This document shows, piece by piece, positions 51,854 through 62,092 of a stretch of 64,000 nt of DNA (the first letter of the stretch is position 1; each line of letters opens with the position of its first letter). Source of the DNA: DASPWW01 sp963841715 (GTDB lineage Bacteria > Actinomycetota > Thermoleophilia > Solirubrobacterales > 70-9); contig CAWJDP010000001.1 in NCBI GenBank assembly GCA_963841715.1, positions 62,001 to 126,000 on the forward strand. The letters are read 5' to 3'. The translations under genes and the position numbers were made by a program. The notes under the pieces were generated by a model. That model searched no databases and had not been told where the DNA came from. It saw only the letters and a program-made list of their open reading frames with translations.

Positions 51854-51882
51854 AATGCGCCTTAGTAGCCGCTATTCGAACC
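51854..51882 (-). repeat. Degenerate tRNA-Leu 3'-end-like repeat C (att-like)
   Basis: On the - strand it reads GGTTCGAATAGCGGCTACT then AAGGCGCATT, differing from repeat A at four of 29 positions and sharing GGTTCGA and AGGCGCATT with the end of the intact tRNA-Leu. It lies in the 272-base noncoding gap after the propeller gene, which otherwise shows nothing recognisable. Confidence 0.55.
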
Positions 51883-52042
51883 GCGAGACCAGGCGGACGG
51901 TCGAGCGCGTGAATCGGCGTCTGCCCTGAGGAGCCGAGCCTGTTCCCATGCCCCCTTTGCTTCCCACTCTCACGCGAAGGGAGCACTCTCCGATCGACTC
52001 AGTAAGGCGCCCGGTCCGGCGAGGCGCTGATGACCGGCGGCG

Positions 52043-52606
52043 TCAGTCCGGCTCATCGCGGGCGCGTCCGTAGCGCTCGTAGATCACGCGCGAGCTGAAC
52101 GTCCTGGTCTCGACCAGGTCCAGCGGAACGTCTTCGGTGACCGGCGGCAGGAACGGCGTGCCGCCACCGACGACGACCGGATTGCGGAACATGCGCAACT
52201 CGTCGACGAGTCCGAGCTCGATCGCCGCCGCGGCCAGGCCTGCGCCGCCGATCCCGACGTCCTTGTCGGTCGCGTCGAGCGCCGCAACGGCCTCCTCGGC
52301 CAGCGACGCCTCGGCCAGCCGCGCGTTGCCTTGGACGCTGTCGAGCGTGCGGCTGAAGACGATCTTCGGGATCGCGCACCAGGCGTCGGCGAACGCGGCG
52401 TCGAGCTCGCTGTCGCGCATCGACGGATCCGTCTCCCACACCAGCATCGTCTCGTAGAGCCTGCGGCCCAACAGGAAGCCCCCAAGCTCCCGTGTCTGCG
52501 TGACGTGGAAACGAAACAGGTCCTCGTTGGGCACCGACCAGGCGAACGCGCCCTCACGGTCGGCGATAAAGCCGTCCACCGACACGTTCATCGAGTAGAT
52601 CAGCAT
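52043..52606 (-). CDS. Dihydrofolate reductase-like (RibD C-terminal domain) protein
   Basis: The 187-residue protein has the DHFR/RibD-C fold pattern: LIYSMNVSVDGFIADREG, GGFLLGRRLYETM, KIVFSRTL, DVGIGGAGLAAAAIELGLVDELRMF and PVVVGGGTPFLP. Members are NADPH-dependent reductases, mostly of unknown substrate. It is on the opposite strand to the propeller gene and is a lone gene in the accessory region. Confidence 0.87.
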   Translation of the reverse strand: MLIYSMNVSVDGFIADREGAFAWSVPNEDLFRFHVTQTRELGGFLLGRRLYETMLVWETDPSMRDSELDAAFADAWCAIPKIVFSRTLDSVQGNARLAEASLAEEAVAALDATDKDVGIGGAGLAAAAIELGLVDELRMFRNPVVVGGGTPFLPPVTEDVPLDLVETRTFSSRVIYERYGRARDEPD

Positions 52607-52999
52607 GGCTTCAAGCTCGTCGCACCGGAGCGACGGACGATGATCGTGATGACGTTCACGATTGAGCTTGACATCGGGCTCTCCTACCTTCTGCAGTCTG
52701 CTCCGCCATTAGCTAGCGACCGGTCGCGAGACGAAGACTCATCGTCGAGCTGCTCCCGTGCGCGAAGCGGAGCAGCACCGCGCGCCCCCAGGCCGAGTCG
52801 TTGTCGCTATTCCGCTTCTCTGGCTACCCACACACCCTCATATAGCGTCCCGGCAAGCGCCGGCGTCAGCCTCGAGTCCGACTGGAGGCGTGCCACCGTT
52901 GGCCGCTCGCTGCCAATCGGGATTCCGCAGCGCGGATCGAATCCCGCAAGCGACAGGGAGACGACTTGCGACCGTAACCGCTCGCGCGTTCACCCGCAA
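52607..52999. other. Noncoding stretch
   Basis: These 393 bases lie upstream of the DHFR-like gene and downstream of the HEAT-like gene. No conserved reading frame is seen; frames through it are Arg/Ser-rich artefacts. A promoter for the DHFR-like gene is expected at the left end but is not clear. Confidence 0.45.
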
Positions 53000-53476
53000 T
53001 CACGACCCGCGACCGTATTCGATTGCCTCTTTGGCTTTCTCGAAGTGGTCCAGAGCGGGGTCGGCCCGGAGGAACCTGTATTCCAACAACCAGTCCGGCC
53101 TCTCCGGACTGTCGGGCTCCTTCAAGGCATCCTCGACTGCCTCGAGCGCAGGCTCGCCAATCTTGCACAGCGCACCCTGCAGACTGCTCCTCGTGCCGTC
53201 CATTGTCGCCCTGAAGAGGCACTTGACGAGCGGCTGAATGGCTCGCTGACTCCGAAAATCGCCGAGGTCAATCGCCGCGTCCGAGACCTGGGCCTCAGTG
53301 GGCTTCTCCGGCATCCGATCGCGTGCTTTCTGGAGCACGCGCTCATCACCGGGACCCCCGAGCACGACAAGCTCCGCCTCGGATTCAGACAATTCAGGCT
53401 GACCTCCCGACTCCTCCCATTTCAGGTAGTCAAGGAGAACCTGGAGCGCATCGTCCTCACTCTGCGGCTCGTGCAT
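53000..53476 (-). CDS. HEAT-repeat-like small protein
   Basis: The 158-residue acidic protein has alpha-helical repeat character: RSQRAIQPLVKCLFRATMDG, LCKIGEPALEAVEDALKEPD and YRFLRADPALDHFEKAKEAI, a pattern seen in HEAT/PBS-lyase-like repeats. Codon usage looks less GC-rich than in neighbouring genes, suggesting acquisition. Function unknown; such repeats usually mediate protein binding. Confidence 0.6.
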   Translation of the reverse strand: MHEPQSEDDALQVLLDYLKWEESGGQPELSESEAELVVLGGPGDERVLQKARDRMPEKPTEAQVSDAAIDLGDFRSQRAIQPLVKCLFRATMDGTRSSLQGALCKIGEPALEAVEDALKEPDSPERPDWLLEYRFLRADPALDHFEKAKEAIEYGRGS

Positions 53477-53612
53477 GATGTGAGCTTCCCAGATGCGGCA
53501 GGACTGCCGCTTGCACGCCGAAGGGAGCAGCGTCGGGTTCCACCATCTCGCTCTCGACGACCCGACTTCACCAAACGGAATTTGGACGCGGAGCGCTCGT
53601 TAGCCTGTCGCC

Positions 53613-54431
53613 GTGCCGTCGACCGCCCTCACCTCCGCCGAGATTTCGCTTCCCGGCACGGCTGACACCGGTCGCGTGCGCGAGCGGATCGCGACGCTGG
53701 CCGACACCGTCGACCTCGTCGGCCTGACCGACAATCACGCCGGGCAGCCGCGGATGTCACCGCTTGCCGCCGTCGCCCTCGCTCGGGAGCAGGGCGTGAG
53801 GACCGTCGTCCACGTCTCCTGCCGGGACCGCAATCGTTTGGCGCTGCAGTCCCAGGTCGTGGGAGCTGCGGCCCTTGGGTCCGAGGGAGTCCTGTGCATC
53901 CACGGTGACCCGGTTGAGGGGATTCCCCGCGTCGGAGACCTCAAGGCCACCTCGCTCATTGCGGCCGCCAAGCAGTGGGCGGAGCCGCACCAGTTCGAGG
54001 TGGGCGCGATCGTCAACCCCTTTGCGCCCGATTTTGACCGAGAGCTGGCCTTGCTGCAGCGCAAGCTCGCGGCAGGGGCCGACTTCGTCCAGTCGCAGAT
54101 GATCTTCGACCTCGGCGCGCTGCGCGCGTTCCTGGAGCGGGCGGCGGCGTTGCTCGCCGGCGTGCGTTTCTACGCTGGGATCGCCCTGTTGCGAAACGAG
54201 CGGATGGCCGAGCGTGCCCGACGGCTGCCGGGCTGCCTTCTTCCCGACCGTTCGTACCGGCAGATCAGCATGGGCGGTGGTGTAGCGCTGGCAACCGAAC
54301 TAGCGACGGAGCTCGCCGACATACCCGGGGTCGACGCCCTGCACATCTATCCGCTCGGCGCGGAGCCAGCGACCCGCGAGGTTGCCGGCGCATTTCGGAG
54401 TCGCCGCGGCGTTCCAGCGCGGCGGCGCTGA
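53613..54431 (+). CDS. MetF-like methylenetetrahydrofolate reductase-family protein
   Basis: The 272-residue TIM-barrel protein has AEISLPGTADTGRVRERIATL, DLVGLTDNHAGQPRMSPLAAVAL, TVVHVSCRDRNRLALQSQVVGA (the family's T-x-H-x-[ST]-C-R-D-x-N signature), GVLCIHGDP and GADFVQSQMIFD. MetF reduces 5,10-methylene-THF using FAD; this protein is short and lacks some flavin contacts that can be recognised, so it may be one of the MetF-like proteins of one-carbon metabolism. Start GTG 53613. It is the last gene before tRNA-Leu. Confidence 0.85.
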   Translation: MPSTALTSAEISLPGTADTGRVRERIATLADTVDLVGLTDNHAGQPRMSPLAAVALAREQGVRTVVHVSCRDRNRLALQSQVVGAAALGSEGVLCIHGDPVEGIPRVGDLKATSLIAAAKQWAEPHQFEVGAIVNPFAPDFDRELALLQRKLAAGADFVQSQMIFDLGALRAFLERAAALLAGVRFYAGIALLRNERMAERARRLPGCLLPDRSYRQISMGGGVALATELATELADIPGVDALHIYPLGAEPATREVAGAFRSRRGVPARRR

Positions 54432-54537
54432 GGTCGCCCGGGCTGGCTCCCGCTCAGCGCGAGAAGCGCAAGCCGCTGGCGCGACCGCGGCGCTGCACCG
54501 TGCTGGGCTGCGGCGCCCCAATGCTCGCTTGCTCGAA

Positions 54538-54623
<86 letters not shown>

Positions 54624-54663
54624 GAATGACGGCGTCGATTCTAGTCGGGTGCCCCCTGAGCGC

Positions 54664-54692
54664 TTGAATCCGTCCGCCGGACGCCCTACTAT
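54664..54692 (+). promoter_or_regulatory. lexA promoter
   Basis: TTGAAT (54664-54669) and TACTAT (54687-54692) are separated by 17 bases, a good housekeeping sigma promoter. The expected transcription start near 54699 falls inside the LexA box that follows directly. Confidence 0.75.
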
Positions 54693-54694
54693 CA

Positions 54695-54708
54695 CGAACA
54701 TGTGTTCC
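54695..54708. promoter_or_regulatory. LexA operator (SOS box)
   Basis: CGAACATGTGTTCC fits the Gram-positive/actinobacterial SOS box consensus CGAACRNRYGTTYC at every position. It overlaps the predicted transcription start of lexA, so LexA should repress its own gene until RecA-stimulated self-cleavage. Confidence 0.92.
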
Positions 54709-54736
54709 CCACGAAGGGCGGGAAGGTAGAACCGGA

Positions 54737-55339
54737 ATGGACCTGACGAAGCGCCAGAGGGAGATCTTCGACTTCATTCGCAGGTACGCGCGCAAGACCG
54801 GGTATCCGCCGACGGTGCGCGAGATCGGCCAGGCGATGGGGCTGCACTCGCCCTCGACCGTGCACGCCCATCTCGCGAAGCTAGAGAAGCTCGGCCTGCT
54901 GCGCCGCGACCCGACGAAGCCGCGCGCGATCGAGATTCTGGTCGGCAAGGCGAAGCGCGCGATCAAGAGCCCGGGCCTCCCGCTCGTGGGCCAGGTTGCC
55001 GCGGGTGAGCCGATCCTCGCTGAGGAGAACATCGAGGACCACCTCGAGGTGCCGTCGGTCGTCGGCGGTGAGGACGGCGACTACATCCTCAAGGTCAAGG
55101 GCGACAGCATGACTGGGGCGGGGATCCTCGGGGGCGACTACGTCGTCGTCCGTCCCGCCGAGACGGCGCGCAACGGCGAGATCGTCGTTGCCCTGCTTGG
55201 GGACGAGGCGACCGTGAAGCGCTACTTCCGTGAGAAGAACACAATTCGACTTCAGCCCGAGAACGACGCCCACGAGCCGATTCGCAGCCGCGACGTCGAG
55301 CTGCTCGGCAAGGTCGTCGGGGTCTTCAGGAGCGTGTAG
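54737..55339 (+). CDS. lexA: LexA repressor of the SOS response
   Basis: The 200-residue protein has the N-terminal winged helix (LTKRQREIFDFIRRYARKTG, PPTVREIGQAMGLHSPSTVH), the self-cleavage site Ala89-Gly90 in GQVAAGEPI, and the serine-lysine dyad Ser124 (KGDSMTGAGI) and Lys161 (EATVKRYF). It represses DNA damage genes and cleaves itself on RecA filaments. It is preceded by a matching operator and promoter. Only three bases separate its stop from the following zinc-ribbon gene. Confidence 0.97.
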   Translation: MDLTKRQREIFDFIRRYARKTGYPPTVREIGQAMGLHSPSTVHAHLAKLEKLGLLRRDPTKPRAIEILVGKAKRAIKSPGLPLVGQVAAGEPILAEENIEDHLEVPSVVGGEDGDYILKVKGDSMTGAGILGGDYVVVRPAETARNGEIVVALLGDEATVKRYFREKNTIRLQPENDAHEPIRSRDVELLGKVVGVFRSV

Positions 55340-55341
55340 GC

Positions 55342-55566
55342 GTGACTGCGCTCGCGACATCCAGCGAGGCCGCAGGCGCCGTCACCGAGCGCCCGCCGAC
55401 GGAGGACTCGGAGCCACGGCTGTTCGAAACGGAGGGAGCGACGCTCGAGGACGTCATCCTCGGCGCCTGGGAGGCTCTGCTCGCCGACGGCAGGACCGAG
55501 TGCCCCGTCTGCGGCAGCGCGCTCTCCGTTCACGGCTGCGCCGGCTGCGGATCCGAGCTCTCCTAG
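55342..55566 (+). CDS. Small zinc-ribbon protein co-transcribed with lexA
   Basis: The 74-residue protein has an acidic N-terminus (LEDVILGAWEALLADG) and a C-terminal four-cysteine zinc ribbon, ECPVCGSALSVHGCAGCGSEL (CxxC-x8-CxxC type). It starts with GTG two bases after the lexA stop and is followed by a terminator, so it is in the lexA transcript and should be SOS-controlled. Its function is unknown. Confidence 0.8.
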   Translation: MTALATSSEAAGAVTERPPTEDSEPRLFETEGATLEDVILGAWEALLADGRTECPVCGSALSVHGCAGCGSELS

Positions 55567-55575
55567 CTTTCAGCG

Positions 55576-55595
55576 CGGCGCCGCGGCGCCGTTTT
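55576..55595 (+). terminator. Rho-independent terminator of the lexA operon
   Basis: CGGCG-CCGCGG-CGCCG forms a GC-rich hairpin followed directly by TTTT, ten bases after the zinc-ribbon stop codon. Confidence 0.75.
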
Positions 55596-55633
55596 CCCAG
55601 GCGCCCGGCACTGCGCCTCTAAGATTGAGCTTC

Positions 55634-56004
55634 GCGGGCCATGCGGCCGCGGGGGGAGGTGACCCTCGAGGAAAGTCCGGACACCACAGGGCAAGGCGGT
55701 GGGTAACGCCCACCCGGCGAAAGCCGCGGGAAAGTGCCACAGAAACGACACGGCCGATGGCGCGGCAATCACGTGAGTCGCGCACAGGCAAAGTTGAAAT
55801 GGTGCGGTAAGAGCGCACCGGCGTCGCGGTGACGCGGCGCGTCAGGGCAAACCCCGCCCGGTGCAAGGCCAAGCAGGACCTCAGACCCGGCCCGGCGAGG
55901 TCCAGGTAGGTCGCAGGAATCCGCCGCGAGGCGGAGCCCCGTCGGGACCTAGGACCCGGCGAGATGGATGGCCGCACACGACGAAATCCGGCTTACAGGC
56001 CCGC
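55634..56004 (+). ncRNA. rnpB: RNase P RNA (class A)
   Basis: The terminal helix P1 is GCGGGCC (55634-55640) pairing with GGCCCGC (55998-56004). The conserved core is present: GAGGAAAGTCCGGAC near the 5' end (CR-I), ACAGAAA (CR-II/III region), and near the 3' end GAGATGGATGGCCGC with ACGAAATCCGGCTTACAGGC. This RNA is the catalytic subunit that matures tRNA 5' ends. The length of about 371 bases is usual. It is transcribed alone and ends in a strong hairpin. Confidence 0.96.
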
Positions 56005-56008
56005 TACG

Positions 56009-56038
56009 GAGAGAGCCCCGAAAGGGGCTCTCTCTAAT
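56009..56038 (+). terminator. Terminator of rnpB
   Basis: GAGAGAGCCCC and GGGGCTCTCTC form an 11-bp stem around a GAAA tetraloop, followed by a short T/A tract. It may also serve the convergent SDR gene. Confidence 0.85.
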
Positions 56039-56056
56039 CTCGGGGTCGCCGAGCGC

Positions 56057-56911
56057 TCAGCCGCGCGCTTTGAAGCGCGGGTCCTTGCCCGACTCGATCC
56101 TCTGCTTCCAGCGCTTCTGGCGTCGCTGGGCGTCGGCGTACCACATCGGAATGATCCGCACGGCGAGCCCGGGGAAAGCGTCGAAGAGGCGCACGAACCC
56201 ACCGCGCCAGCGCGGGTAGGTGGCGACAACACGCGGCTTGTCGAGCAGCGCGACGGCGCGCTCGGCAACCTCGCTCGGCTCGAGAAGCATCCCCGAGAAC
56301 GACGGCGCGGCGTCTGGGTCATCGAGCTTGTCGGCGATCATCGGCGTCCAGATCCCGTCCGGGCACAGGCACGAGATGTGAACGCCCGTTGCACCAGCGC
56401 GTCGCAGGTCCGAGAGCGTCCCGATGCTGAATGCGATCGCGGCGTGCTTGGTCGCCGCGTACATCGCCTCGCCGGGAGGCGCTCCGAGCCCGGCAAGCGA
56501 GATCACGTTGATCACCTGGCCCTGATTCGCGGGACGCATGTGCTCGAGCGCCGCGAGGGTGCCGTTGATCGTCCCGAAGGTGTTGACATCGAACATCAGC
56601 CGGCGCGTGTCGGCGTCGTGATCCCAGACGTAGCCGGTGATCAGCACGCCGGCGTTGTTGACCCACACGTCGAGCGAGCCCGCACGGTCCGCCGCCGCCG
56701 CCGCCGCGGTCCGGCACGCGTCCGCGTCGCGGACGTCGAGCTCCGCGCCGTGCGCCCGCCCGCCGATTGACTCCGCGCCCGCGACCGCTGCGGCCTTGTC
56801 AACGTCCGTTACGTCGACGGCGAGCCCCCGCTCCGCGAGGCCTCGGGCGATCTCGAGCCCGAGCCCGCGACCCGCTCCGGTGACCACCGCTGCGCCCACG
56901 CGGCGGAGCAT
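56057..56911 (-). CDS. Short-chain dehydrogenase/reductase
   Basis: The 284-residue protein is a classical SDR: cofactor motif TGAGRGLGLEIA, DVRDADACR, NNAGVLITG and catalytic ISLAG...YAATKHAA (Ser, Tyr, Lys). The Asp after the second strand (VTDVDK) favours NAD(H). A C-terminal basic extension includes GFVRLFDAFPGLAVRIIPMW, possibly membrane-associating. The substrate is unknown; no pathway neighbours are visible. Confidence 0.9.
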   Translation of the reverse strand: MLRRVGAAVVTGAGRGLGLEIARGLAERGLAVDVTDVDKAAAVAGAESIGGRAHGAELDVRDADACRTAAAAAADRAGSLDVWVNNAGVLITGYVWDHDADTRRLMFDVNTFGTINGTLAALEHMRPANQGQVINVISLAGLGAPPGEAMYAATKHAAIAFSIGTLSDLRRAGATGVHISCLCPDGIWTPMIADKLDDPDAAPSFSGMLLEPSEVAERAVALLDKPRVVATYPRWRGGFVRLFDAFPGLAVRIIPMWYADAQRRQKRWKQRIESGKDPRFKARG

Positions 56912-56955
56912 ATTCGCGCCGGGAACCGCCCGGGTTGCGGAAAAACCCTCTGTTA

Positions 56956-57105
56956 CGATCCCGCGACCTTCCGCTGAGTCTCCGCCACATAGACGCGGAG
57001 ATCGGGGGACCCGTCCGGTTTGGGGCGAATCTTGGGCCTAGTGCCCACGTAGCGCTGTTTCTGCTTCGGCGCGAGCCCGTCAGCTAACCCCGTAAGCAAC
57101 GAGAG
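56956..57105 (+). promoter_or_regulatory. c-di-AMP riboswitch (ydaO/yuaA type)
   Basis: The leader of the following gene contains the class-defining elements in order: CCGCTGAGTCTCCGCC, GGGGGACCCGTCC, TTTGGGGCGAATC, a variable stem GGGCCTAGTGCCCAC, and the very conserved 3' part GAGCCCGTCAGCTAACC followed by CGTAAGC and a purine stretch GAGAGAG. These match known ydaO RNAs, which bind two c-di-AMP molecules and usually switch cell-wall or K+ transport genes off. The gene controlled here encodes an RlpA-like wall protein, the common actinobacterial target type. Confidence 0.92.
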
Positions 57106-57110
57106 AGCAG

Positions 57111-57884
57111 ATGCACGAAGGCGACGCCCGCCGCGCGGCGGGCACAGCGATCGACAGCCGCCGGCGCCCGCGCGCGCTTGCGACAGGGCCGGGCAGGGTT
57201 GCACTGTCCCTCGGCGTGCTGCTCGCGGCCGTCGCGCTGCCCGCTGCCGCCGCCGCACAGGGCGCCGGCGGGATCGGCGGCGGGGGAGGCGTGACGACGC
57301 CCGGCACCTGCCTGAAGACGACGTTCGGCGAGCGAAACCTCCAGCTCGGTGATTGCGGGTCGGATGTCAAGGTCCTGACCTCGGTGCTGAAGGCGAGCCC
57401 GTTCGGCGATGACCTCGACGTCTCCTCGCACTTCGATGACGCCGCCGACGCCGCGGTCCGCCAGCTCCAGGGCCGAAAGAAGCTGACCGTCAACGGGGTC
57501 GTCGACACGCCGACCCGCAAGGCGCTGAAGAGGACGATGGACACCGACGTCGCGAGCTGGTACGGACCCGGCTTCTACGGCTCCCGGACCGCCTGCGGCC
57601 AGAAGCTGAAGAAGCGCACGATCGGCGTCGCGCACAAGCACCTTCCGTGTGGGTCGCACGTGACCTTCTTCGCCCATGGGCGTTGGCTCCGAACGAAGGT
57701 CATCGACCGCGGCCCCTATGCCAAGGGCCGCACCTGGGACCTGACATGGGCCGCCGCCAAGTCACTCAACGTGCTCGAGACCGAGAAGGTCCACGCCGCC
57801 CCGATCCCGAAGGGCAAGCGCGGCGGCGGACACGGCGGAGGCGGCGGGACCGGCGGGTCCTCCGGCTCCGGCGTCTCCCCCTAG
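57111..57884 (+). CDS. Secreted peptidoglycan-binding and RlpA-like protein under c-di-AMP riboswitch control
   Basis: The 257-residue protein has an export signal (VALSLGVLLAAVALPAAAAA), a PG_binding_1 domain (LQLGDCGSDVKVLTSVL ... VNGVVDTPTRKALK) and a C-terminal double-psi beta-barrel of RlpA type: ASWYGPGFYGSRTACGQKL, GVAHKHLPCGSHVTFF, KVIDRGPYAKGRTWDLT with the catalytic-type Asp. RlpA-like proteins are lytic transglycosylases or wall-remodelling factors. A Gly/Ser-rich tail follows. The start ATG 57111 lies 5 bases after the riboswitch, which has a purine-rich end usable as ribosome-binding site, so control is likely at translation or by early termination. Confidence 0.9.
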   Translation: MHEGDARRAAGTAIDSRRRPRALATGPGRVALSLGVLLAAVALPAAAAAQGAGGIGGGGGVTTPGTCLKTTFGERNLQLGDCGSDVKVLTSVLKASPFGDDLDVSSHFDDAADAAVRQLQGRKKLTVNGVVDTPTRKALKRTMDTDVASWYGPGFYGSRTACGQKLKKRTIGVAHKHLPCGSHVTFFAHGRWLRTKVIDRGPYAKGRTWDLTWAAAKSLNVLETEKVHAAPIPKGKRGGGHGGGGGTGGSSGSGVSP

Positions 57885-57898
57885 GCCTGCAACCTCGG

Positions 57899-58465
57899 CT
57901 AGGCCGCGGCGGGCAGGATCGAGGGGTCGGACTGGTCCTGCGGCAGTCCGGCGGCGTTCGCGATCAGGCTCTGGAACTCGGCCAGCGCGAGGTGCGCGAT
58001 CGCCTCGAGGATCTGCTCGTCGGTCCAGCCTGCCTCGCGAGCCTCCTCGAGCAGGTGCAGCTCGGGGTGCCCCTCGGCCTCGAGCGCCGCCTCGAGGAAA
58101 GTCAGAAGCGCCGCGTCCCTCGGGTCGGTCGAGGCGAAGCTGCGCGCCCTCGAGATCTCGTCGAGACCAAGCCCCGCGTCGCGGGCCGTGCGCGCGTGCT
58201 GGGCGATGCTGTAGCTGTCGCCGTGGTGCTCTGCGACGCCGAGCGCGATCCGCTCGCGCGTCTTGCGCGGGAGCTCGCCGCCGCGGAGCTCGGAGCGCAT
58301 GCGCGTGTACGCACGCAGCGCCGCCGGCGAGCCGGCGAGGACGCCGACGAACTTGGAGACCGAGCCGCCGGCGGAGGAGACGCCCTTGAGGATCGGGACG
58401 CTGCCCTCGGGGGCGGTGAGCTCGTCGTGGATGTGGAAGCGGCTTACGTCGGTCTTGACGGTCAT
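57899..58465 (-). CDS. AhpD/carboxymuconolactone decarboxylase-like protein lacking the catalytic cysteines
   Basis: The 188-residue all-helical protein matches the AhpD-like fold: LPRKTRERIALGVAEHHGD then SYSIAQHARTARDAGLGLDE. The redox CxxC of AhpD (GCEYCLAAH pattern) reads GDSYSIAQH, with Asp and Ser replacing the two cysteines while the His is kept. Peroxidase activity by the usual thiol mechanism is therefore unlikely; a different reaction or a sensory role is possible. A palindrome overlaps its promoter region. It is convergent with the RlpA-like gene. Confidence 0.85.
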   Translation of the reverse strand: MTVKTDVSRFHIHDELTAPEGSVPILKGVSSAGGSVSKFVGVLAGSPAALRAYTRMRSELRGGELPRKTRERIALGVAEHHGDSYSIAQHARTARDAGLGLDEISRARSFASTDPRDAALLTFLEAALEAEGHPELHLLEEAREAGWTDEQILEAIAHLALAEFQSLIANAAGLPQDQSDPSILPAAA

Positions 58466-58540
58466 GTAGTGACCTTTCCCGGATCGCCTACCCGGTCTGC
58501 ACGTGGGTGGGCATGGCCTTTACTTTACATTTAGCCGGTT

Positions 58541-58557
58541 ACTTACGTTTCGTAAGT
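58541..58557. promoter_or_regulatory. Palindromic operator upstream of the AhpD-like gene
   Basis: ACTTACG-TTT-CGTAAGT is a perfect 7-bp inverted repeat in an unusually AT-rich patch between the divergent AhpD-like and glnA genes. On the - strand its left part would overlap a -35 region (TTACGA, with TAAATG 16 bases later). This is the form of a TetR-like repressor site; no such regulator is in the window. Confidence 0.6.
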
Positions 58558-58698
58558 TATAGCGCGCGCAAACACGCCTGACAACAGGGTCTACGGGCGC
58601 CGCGTGCACACGGATCACCGCTCCGCGCCGACGCCAGCCGCGCCCCCACGGCGTCGATATCGTTGCGCCCCCGCGACCACCGAGCCCCGGAGGGCCCG

Positions 58699-60069
58699 AT
58701 GCCCGAGAGCCCAGGCGCCGAAGCCGTTCAAACCGAGACCGCCGACGACGTCAAGCGCGTCGTCGGCGAGCATGACGTCCGCTTCATCCGCCTCTGGTTC
58801 ACCGACGTGCTCGGACAGCTGAAGAGCTTCTCGATCAACGCCGCCGAGCTCGACGACGCGTTCGAGGGCGGGATGGGCTTCGACGGCTCGTCGATCACCG
58901 GCTTCAACCCGATCGAGGAGTCGGACATGATCGCGATGCCCGACCCGAGCACCTTCGCGATCCTGCCGTGGCGTCCCGAGGAGCGTGCGGTGGGGCGGAT
59001 GTTCTGCGACATCAGGGTTCCGGGCGGCGAGCCGTACGAGGGCGATCCGCGCTGGATCCTGCGCCGCGCGGTCGCCCGCGCCGAGGACATGGGCTTTGAC
59101 GCCTTCAACGTCGGCCCCGAGCTCGAGTACTTCTACTTCCGCTCCGCGAAGCCGCCGAACGGCGTCCCCGACGTGCTCGACGAGGGCGGCTACTTCGACC
59201 TCACGACCCTCGACGCCGGCTCCGACGTCCGCCGTGAGACGATCCTTGCGCTCGAGCAGATGGGAATCCACGTCGAGTACGCGCACCACGAGGTCGGTCC
59301 CTCCCAGCACGAGGTCGACATGCGCTATGCCGACGCGCTGAAGATGGCCGACGACTGCATGACCTACCGCATCGTCGTCAAGGAGTACGCGATGAAGTAC
59401 GGCTGGCATGCGACGTTCATGCCGAAGCCGCTCAATGACGAGAACGGCTCCGGCATGCACACCCATCAGTCGTTGAGCAAGGACGGCAAGAACGCGTTCT
59501 TCGACGCCGGCGACCAGTACTACCTGTCGGGGGTGGCGAAGTCGTTCATAGCCGGCCAGCTCCGCCACGCGCGAGAGATCGCGCCGCTGTTCGCGCAGTG
59601 GGTGAACTCGTACAAGCGGCTGGTGCCCGGGTTCGAGGCGCCCGTGTACCTGGCGTGGTCGCGGCGCAACCGCTCGGCGCTGATCCGGGTCCCGCTCTAC
59701 CACCCGGGTCGCGAGGGTGCGACGCGTGCCGAGCTGCGCTGCCCCGATCCCGCCTGCAACCCCTACCTGTGCTTCGCGGGGATGCTGCACGCCGGGCTCG
59801 AGGGGATCGAGCACGGCTACGAGCTCCCCGAGCCGATGGAGCAGAACCTCTACCACCTGACCCCCGATGAGCGCGAGCAGCGCGGGATCGAGCAGCTTCC
59901 GGAGACGCTCGGCGAGGCGATCGACGTCGCGGCGCACTCCGAGCTCCTCCTCCGGGTGCTCGGGGAGCACACCCTGAACCGCTTCATCGAGATCAAGCGC
60001 CAGGAGTGGGAGGACTACCGCGTCCAGGTCACCCCGTGGGAGGTCGACAACTTCCTTCCCGTGCTGTGA
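58699..60069 (+). CDS. glnA: Glutamine synthetase type I
   Basis: The 456-residue enzyme joins glutamate and ammonia using ATP. The family motifs are present: FTDVLGQLKSFSI, GMGFDGSSITGF, GPELEYFYF, VEYAHHEVGPSQHEVDM, the ATP-binding KPLNDENGSGMHTHQSL and RNRSALIRVP. A Tyr occurs in NLYHLTPDE near the usual adenylylation position, but whether it is modified cannot be told. ATG 58699 gives the standard N-terminus. It is convergent with yyaL with 15 bases between. Confidence 0.95.
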   Translation: MPESPGAEAVQTETADDVKRVVGEHDVRFIRLWFTDVLGQLKSFSINAAELDDAFEGGMGFDGSSITGFNPIEESDMIAMPDPSTFAILPWRPEERAVGRMFCDIRVPGGEPYEGDPRWILRRAVARAEDMGFDAFNVGPELEYFYFRSAKPPNGVPDVLDEGGYFDLTTLDAGSDVRRETILALEQMGIHVEYAHHEVGPSQHEVDMRYADALKMADDCMTYRIVVKEYAMKYGWHATFMPKPLNDENGSGMHTHQSLSKDGKNAFFDAGDQYYLSGVAKSFIAGQLRHAREIAPLFAQWVNSYKRLVPGFEAPVYLAWSRRNRSALIRVPLYHPGREGATRAELRCPDPACNPYLCFAGMLHAGLEGIEHGYELPEPMEQNLYHLTPDEREQRGIEQLPETLGEAIDVAAHSELLLRVLGEHTLNRFIEIKRQEWEDYRVQVTPWEVDNFLPVL

Positions 60070-60084
60070 CGCGCGGGCGGAGGG

Positions 60085-62085
<2,001 letters not shown>

Positions 62086-62092
62086 CGCCGGG

